DNA from: an uncultured Poribacteria bacterium
Lineage (GTDB): Bacteria > Poribacteria > WGA-4E > WGA-3G
DNA: 64,000 nt
NCBI GenBank assembly: GCA_951828515.1
Contig: OX639992.1
Coordinates: 806,001 to 870,000 of the forward strand
Reading direction: 5' to 3'
The notes beneath the pieces are model-generated. The model did no database searches. It was not told where the DNA came from and saw nothing but the letters and a program-made list of their open reading frames with translations. Below, in pieces: positions 59,883-64,000 of this stretch; positions within the stretch are counted from its first letter, which is position 1, and the number at the start of each line of letters is the position of its first letter. A program made the translations under genes and the position numbers.

Positions 59883-61088
59883 TTATGTCCGGTAATCGGC
59901 ATTAATGCGGATATAGTCGTAAGAATAATCACAGGTCCACATCGTTATCTCTGTATCACCCGCACGGAGATCAATCGTGATACGCACTGGGTCTTCTGCG
60001 AACAGAGCAGTGGCTTTATCTTCATCATAGCCCGCGTCCATTCCATTCTTGACGAGTCTATAATCGGCAAGCCAAACATCCACCTGATACGGATCAAATT
60101 CCGCACCCGATTTTCCGATCGCCATCATAATCCGTCCCCAATTGGCATCGTTGGCGAAAACCGCGGTCTTGACGAGCGGCGATTCCGCAACAGCACGCGC
60201 CGCTTTTTCAGCATCGTCCCGATTTTTGGCGTGTTTGACGATCACCTCAACGAGTTTCGTCGCACCCTCACCATCGCGGGCGAGCATCTTCACCAATTCA
60301 GTGCAGACGAACTGCAGTCCCTCACAAAACGTTTCGTAATCTTCTGTATTTGCTGTAACAATTTCAGCGTTATCGGCATGTCCGGTCGCCAGAATCAGCA
60401 CCGTGTCATTCGTGCTGCGGTCGGTGTCAACTGTCAAGAGATTGTATGTATCATCTGCGACGCGATTTAAGGCGGCTTGGAGTATTTCGGCGTTGATTCG
60501 GGCATCCGTTGTCAGATAGGAAAGCATCGTCGCCATATTCGGTGCGATCATCCCGGAGCCTTTCGCAATCCCACCGATCCTCACGGGTGTATCACCAATT
60601 TCGATCTCTATGGCAACAGATTTCGGGTGTGTATCCGTCGTCATAATTGCTTCGGCGGCATCGGCACCCCCTTCACTGCTAAGCGCACTTGCGGCGGCTT
60701 GAATCCCGCCTTCGATTTTATCCATCGGCAATTGCTGTCCGATGACACCGGTGGAGGATACAAGAACGAGATTTGCGTCTATATCGAGTTGTTCGGCTGT
60801 TGCGGCAGCCATTTTTCGTGCGTTTGCCATGCCAACCTCGCCAGTGCAGGCGTTGGCGTTCCCGCTATTGACAATAACGGCTTGCGCGCGTCCATCGCTG
60901 AGATGCTCGCGGCAGACAAGAACGGGCGCAGCAGTAACGCTGTTTTTTGTGAAGACTCCGGCAGCAGTCGCTGGAGCATCGGTAACGATGAGTGCTACGT
61001 CCTTTGCTTCGGCGGCTTTAATACCCGCATGGAGACCTGCTGCGCGGATACCGGGGACCGCGGTGATTCCGCCATCTATCTGTTTCAT
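59883..61088 (-). CDS. argJ: ArgJ: bifunctional glutamate N-acetyltransferase / ornithine acetyltransferase
   Basis: A 401-residue enzyme of cyclic arginine synthesis, moving acetyl from N-acetylornithine to glutamate and often also making N-acetylglutamate from acetyl-CoA. The autoprocessing site with Thr nucleophile is in GSGMIAPNMATMLSYLTTDA (about 175-194; cleavage expected before Thr in MATML). VNSGNANACTG, TGVIGQQLP and FGANDANWGR-like NDANWGRIMMAIG are family blocks. ATG 61088 follows CAAGGAGCG; a longer upstream frame is not supported. No other arg genes are adjacent. Confidence 0.95.
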   Translation of the reverse strand: MKQIDGGITAVPGIRAAGLHAGIKAAEAKDVALIVTDAPATAAGVFTKNSVTAAPVLVCREHLSDGRAQAVIVNSGNANACTGEVGMANARKMAAATAEQLDIDANLVLVSSTGVIGQQLPMDKIEGGIQAAASALSSEGGADAAEAIMTTDTHPKSVAIEIEIGDTPVRIGGIAKGSGMIAPNMATMLSYLTTDARINAEILQAALNRVADDTYNLLTVDTDRSTNDTVLILATGHADNAEIVTANTEDYETFCEGLQFVCTELVKMLARDGEGATKLVEVIVKHAKNRDDAEKAARAVAESPLVKTAVFANDANWGRIMMAIGKSGAEFDPYQVDVWLADYRLVKNGMDAGYDEDKATALFAEDPVRITIDLRAGDTEITMWTCDYSYDYIRINADYRT

Positions 61089-61177
61089 GAAACGCTCCTT
61101 GGGGAGTAATGTAGGGGAAATTATACTATGTCTTGAACGAAATGTCAAAAACTTATCCGCGAGGTAAGATTAGCGAT

Positions 61178-61313
61178 TATAGTAAAACCCATAATTAAGT
61201 TTACACTCTGTAATGCGGCGAGGTTAGGGGGAAACGCCCTATCAAAAACACCTCGCCAGCAATGTGGGTTTTGTGTTTTCAAGAGCGTGCAAGTATTTTC
61301 GGGCTTTACTATA
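61178..61313. repeat. MITE-like element with TATAGTAAA ends
   Basis: Left end TATAGTAAAACCC, right end GGGCTTTACTATA: 12 of 13 inverted matches, 136 bp long, no coding capacity. Inner GGCGAGGT / ACCTCGCC arms pair. A single related end is at about 28807-28818. Confidence 0.65.
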
Positions 61314-61331
61314 GTTGTCAGTTAACCTATA

Positions 61332-61415
61332 GCCTGCAACAGCGGTGCAGGCGGATTTGAGGGACACTGCCGATAGTTCTAACAACCGTTATTTCTCCGC
61401 AAGGTAAAATTAAAA
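61332..61415 (+). repeat. Repeat family B, copy 4
   Basis: GCCTGC-AACAGCGGT-GCAGGC hairpin, inner part with AACAACCGTTATT, tail CCGCAAGGTAAAATTAAAA. It ends 64 nt before the next start codon, so here it is leader or promoter-proximal DNA. Confidence 0.75.
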
Positions 61416-61479
61416 AGCAAATAAAATGGGAATATGATATAATTTCCTTCAGAATCTCTCTAAATATTGAGGAAAAAAG

Positions 61480-62823
61480 ATGCACACCATTTTAGAACGC
61501 TACCAAAAAACTTTTGCAAAAGATCGAGAAATGTCCGATGCCGCAAATCATCTATTTCCGGACGGTGTAACGCACGACGGACGTTATATGTCGCCCTTTC
61601 CGATTTATATCACGCGTGCCGATGGCTCGAAGAAATGGGGGCTTGACGACAGGGAATTTATCGATTATTGGTCGGGGCACGGTGCACTGCTCCTCGGACA
61701 TAATCCGCCGGAGGTTGTGGAAGCGGTAACAGCGCAGATACAACGGGGAACGCACTACGGCGCGTGCCATCCGTTGGAGATGGAGTGGGGTTCGCTCGTG
61801 ACGCAACTGATTCCGTCAGCAGAACGCGTGCGGTTCGTCAGTTCTGGCACGGAAGCGACGCTGATGGCGATCCGGCTCGCACGCACTTACACCGCTAAAA
61901 ATAAGGTGCTGAAATTTGCCGGACATTTCCACGGTTGGCATGACAGCGTCATCTTAGGCGCGTATCCGCCTTTTGATATGAACGTTCCCGGTATCCCGCA
62001 GGCGGTACGCGATACAACCCTGTTATGTCCACCGAACGATATCGATGCCGTTGAGACGCTGTTGAAAGTCGACAAAGACATCGCTTGTGTCATACTTGAG
62101 CCGACAGGAGCCTCTTTCGGTACTGTCCCTACGAACGGCACTTTTTTGAAGCAACTCCGTGAATTGACAGAGGCACACGATGTCCTACTGATTTTTGACG
62201 AGGTTATTACAGGATTTCGAGTCGCACCCGGCGGCGCACAAGCGCATTACAACGTCACACCGGATCTGACAACGCTGGCGAAGATTTTGGCGGGTGGACT
62301 CCCCGGTGGCGCCCTTGCTGGTAAAACGGAGGTTCTTGAACTCATTTCGATGAAATCGGAACGCGACGGCTTGAAAATGCCGCATCCCGGCACTTTTAAT
62401 GCGAATCCGCTCTCCGCCTCCGCGGGCATCGCAATGCTCAACTTAGTCAAGACAGGCGAACCGAATAAACGGGCGAATGACACCGCCGCACGCCTTCGCA
62501 CTGAACTGAACAACATCATTGATGACTATGAACTCGACTGGGTGGTTTACGGCGAATTTTCGGGAATTAAGCTGCTCGTCGGACACGGTGAAAAGGGGAT
62601 GCGAACTTCAGATTTCGATCCATACATATATGATTACCGGAAACTGAAGGGGAGTAACGATGCAGACTTGCTGATGCGTCTCCGATGCGGTCTACTGCTC
62701 AACGGGATTGATCTCGCCGGTAATGGCGGGATGACAACCGCCGCACACACGGAAAAAGACGTTACAGAGACAGTCGCCGCGTTTGCACAGACGCTTGAAT
62801 GGTTGAAGGCAGAGGAGGCGTAA
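61480..62823 (+). CDS. Class III aminotransferase of the glutamate-1-semialdehyde aminomutase type
   Basis: A 447-residue PLP enzyme. SDAANHLFPDGVTHDGR, the GHNPPEVVEAVTAQI block, FVSSGTEATLMAIRLAR, the FAGHFHGWHD motif, the FDEVITGFR Asp that holds the PLP nitrogen, and the Schiff-base Lys in TTLAKILAGGLPGGALAG (about 267) are present. The best match is HemL-like, but many environmental relatives act on other amino acids, and no tetrapyrrole genes are near, so the substrate is open. Start ATG 61480 has GAGGAAAAA upstream. The next gene starts 1 nt after its stop. Confidence 0.88.
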   Translation: MHTILERYQKTFAKDREMSDAANHLFPDGVTHDGRYMSPFPIYITRADGSKKWGLDDREFIDYWSGHGALLLGHNPPEVVEAVTAQIQRGTHYGACHPLEMEWGSLVTQLIPSAERVRFVSSGTEATLMAIRLARTYTAKNKVLKFAGHFHGWHDSVILGAYPPFDMNVPGIPQAVRDTTLLCPPNDIDAVETLLKVDKDIACVILEPTGASFGTVPTNGTFLKQLRELTEAHDVLLIFDEVITGFRVAPGGAQAHYNVTPDLTTLAKILAGGLPGGALAGKTEVLELISMKSERDGLKMPHPGTFNANPLSASAGIAMLNLVKTGEPNKRANDTAARLRTELNNIIDDYELDWVVYGEFSGIKLLVGHGEKGMRTSDFDPYIYDYRKLKGSNDADLLMRLRCGLLLNGIDLAGNGGMTTAAHTEKDVTETVAAFAQTLEWLKAEEA

Positions 62824-62824
62824 A

Positions 62825-63199
62825 ATGACGGAAAATACAGGGATGACGATTCAAGAACTCTATGAGTTGTTGTCTACGCGTTTAGATGATATGGAGGCGC
62901 GGCATACAAAACAATTAGATGATATGGATACGCGGCATGCGAAGCAGTTAGATGATATGGATGCTCGCCACACACAGCGACTCAATGATATGGATACACG
63001 GCACACGCAGCGGTTAGATGAGATGGACGCTCGACACACGCAGCGGTTGGATCACATTGACGAACGGCTTTGGGGTGTTGAGACAGGCATCGCTGAATTG
63101 CGGGGACGTAAAGCGGGGTTCTCCGTTCTGAAAGATTGGATCGTCGCGATCTGTGCAGTTGCCGCACTCATCGTCGCAATTATCGCCTTAACGCATTAA
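62825..63199 (+). CDS. Repeat-built coiled-coil protein with C-terminal membrane anchor
   Basis: A 124-residue protein. Residues about 20-80 are tandem 11-residue units of the form LDDMDARHTKQ, five full copies plus a partial one, encoded by nearly identical 33-bp repeats (62882-63046). They make a long coiled coil with an 11-residue (hendecad) period. A single membrane helix follows (about 103-122, WIVAICAVAALIVAIIAL) and the protein ends at once, so most of it faces the cytoplasm. AGGAGG lies 6 nt before ATG 62825, inside the end of the aminotransferase gene. The function is unknown; the repeat number probably varies between strains. Confidence 0.75.
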   Translation: MTENTGMTIQELYELLSTRLDDMEARHTKQLDDMDTRHAKQLDDMDARHTQRLNDMDTRHTQRLDEMDARHTQRLDHIDERLWGVETGIAELRGRKAGFSVLKDWIVAICAVAALIVAIIALTH

Positions 63200-63268
63200 A
63201 TCACCCAAGATGGCAAGAACTGGATGCCCCTATACAAGCATAGCACTAAAAACGGAGAAGGAGATTGA

Positions 63269-64000
63269 ATGAAAACAATTACGTATCGCGACGCGCTCAA
63301 GGAAGCACTCGTAGAGGAGATGGAACGCGATGATGCTGTCTTTCTGATGGGTGAGGATATCGCTGAATACGGCGGTGCTTATAAAGTGACGGACGGACTG
63401 TTCCAAGAATTCGGGAAAGACCGAATCCGAAACACACCGATCTCGGAGGCGGCTATCATCGGAACCGCGCTCGGCGCAGCGGTTACAGGGATGCGCCCGG
63501 TCGCAGAGTTGATGTACATCGACTTCACAGCGGTGGGTATGGACCAAATCGTGAACCAAGTTGCCAAAATCCGTTATATGGTCGGTGGGCAGTTAGATGT
63601 GCCGCTCGTGATTCGGACGCAGGGCGGTGCGGGTCGATCTTCTGCGGCGCAGCATGCCCAGAGTCTTGAAGCGTGGTTCGTGCATATCCCAGGGCTTCTT
63701 GTTGTGATGCCTTCGACACCTTATGATGCAAAAGGATTATTGAAAACAGCCATCCGAGACGACAACCCAATCATGTTTATTGAGCACAAACTCCTTTACA
63801 CGGAGGAGGGAGAGATTCCTGACGAAGAGTATACGATTCCGTTAGGTGTCGCAGATGTCAAACGTGAGGGTGAAGACATTACAATTCTCGCGACATCACG
63901 GATGGTCTTGAACGCACTCATCGCCGCAGACACACTTGCTGCTGAAGGGATCTCTGCTGAAGTCATTGATCCACGGACATTAATGCCGCTTGACAAAGAC
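63269..64000 (+). CDS. 2-oxoacid dehydrogenase E1 beta subunit (pyruvate dehydrogenase type), 3' end outside the window
   Basis: The first 244 codons of a transketolase-like E1-beta protein. TYRDALKEALVEEMERDDAVFLMGEDIAEYGGAYKVT (start and the thiamine-side Glu), RIRNTPISEAAIIGTALGAAVTGMRPVAE, QHAQSLEAWFVHIPGL and PIMFIEHKLLY are the family's blocks. With an E1-alpha, an E2 and an E3 it would oxidise pyruvate, acetoin or branched-chain 2-oxoacids. No alpha subunit lies before it within 60 nt, so the alpha gene is either downstream or elsewhere. ATG 63269 follows GAAGGAGA. The frame is open to the window end. Confidence 0.92.
   Translation, partial: MKTITYRDALKEALVEEMERDDAVFLMGEDIAEYGGAYKVTDGLFQEFGKDRIRNTPISEAAIIGTALGAAVTGMRPVAELMYIDFTAVGMDQIVNQVAKIRYMVGGQLDVPLVIRTQGGAGRSSAAQHAQSLEAWFVHIPGLLVVMPSTPYDAKGLLKTAIRDDNPIMFIEHKLLYTEEGEIPDEEYTIPLGVADVKREGEDITILATSRMVLNALIAADTLAAEGISAEVIDPRTLMPLDKD

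Larger units (their letters stand above)
61089..61479. other. Repeat-rich gap before the aminotransferase gene
   Basis: Contains a MITE-like element (61178-61313) and repeat B copy 4 (61332-61415), then ATGATATAAT (about 61432-61441), a possible -10 region for the next gene. Confidence 0.55.

Noticed and set aside
59472-60470. Long plus-strand frame over the retropepsin and argJ genes (332 codons)
   Set aside because: Antisense to two recognisable proteins and spans a MITE; the translation looks random and Arg/Ile/Cys-rich.

Overview
The window looks like a piece of a bacterial chromosome of roughly even base composition, most probably from a Candidatus Poribacteria-type (sponge- or seawater-associated) genome. 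This is an inference from several habits seen together: secreted proteins with dockerin-like repeats and a C-terminal NPFNPETW segment, three large OPT-like membrane proteins, Ldh-family / ornithine-cyclodeaminase-family / enolase-superfamily catabolic genes, Uma2 and MazF-type accessory genes, and many intergenic repeat families. No rRNA or other decisive taxonomic marker is present.

Layout. 1-4723: accessory region on the minus strand with a HigB-type toxin, a protein joining a HigA-like segment to TPRs and a PD-(D/E)XK-like domain, a truncated copy of that domain, and a large membrane-anchored relative. 5552-10277: two near-identical OPT-like transporters on the plus strand, with an archaeal-type 4-phosphopantoate--beta-alanine ligase between them. 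10387-14517: mobile and defence island with a solo TnpB element, an A+T-rich restriction-modification locus and decayed restriction-modification genes. 14577-18324: heterodimeric ABC exporter. 18685-24887: cytoplasmic WD40 protein, 6-phosphogluconate dehydrogenase, HAD phosphatase and a 2-hydroxyacid dehydrogenase. 25111-26542: truncated PD-(D/E)XK protein and a MazF-type toxin-antitoxin pair.

26615-33004 is a complete nitrate assimilation cluster read leftwards: an ANTAR regulator, a leader with antiterminator and terminator hairpins, nitrite reductase, nitrate transporter and nitrate reductase. 33289-41239: small-molecule or protein methyltransferase, Uma2 protein, HypE/ThiL-like protein, a third OPT-like transporter, a fused homocysteine methyltransferase/methylenetetrahydrofolate reductase, and a secreted copper monooxygenase-like protein. 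41311-46072: glycosyltransferase, atypical SDR, and a secreted WD40-metzincin-dockerin protein. 46185-51025: two Ldh-family reductases, an ornithine cyclodeaminase-family protein and an enolase-superfamily dehydratase that together fit cis-3-hydroxy-L-proline degradation.

51493-58550: DUF4159 protein, cysteine desulfurase, a lipoprotein pair resembling COG3014/LpoB, and threonyl-tRNA synthetase. 58898-59146 holds three tRNA genes (Gly, Cys, Val in order of transcription) behind two good promoters. 59285-64000: retropepsin-like protein, ArgJ, HemL-like aminotransferase, a repeat-built coiled-coil membrane protein, and the start of a 2-oxoacid dehydrogenase E1-beta gene that runs off the window.

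The strongest unusual signals are four. First, the nitrate operon leader has an ANTAR-type hairpin that shares bases with an intrinsic terminator. Second, the toxin operon's second gene combines a HigA-like segment with a nuclease-like domain. Third, one repeat family has a tail that forms the ribosome-binding region of four genes and supplies the stop codon of two others. Fourth, an archaeal-type coenzyme A biosynthesis gene sits between duplicated transporters under matched promoters. No CRISPR array was seen.
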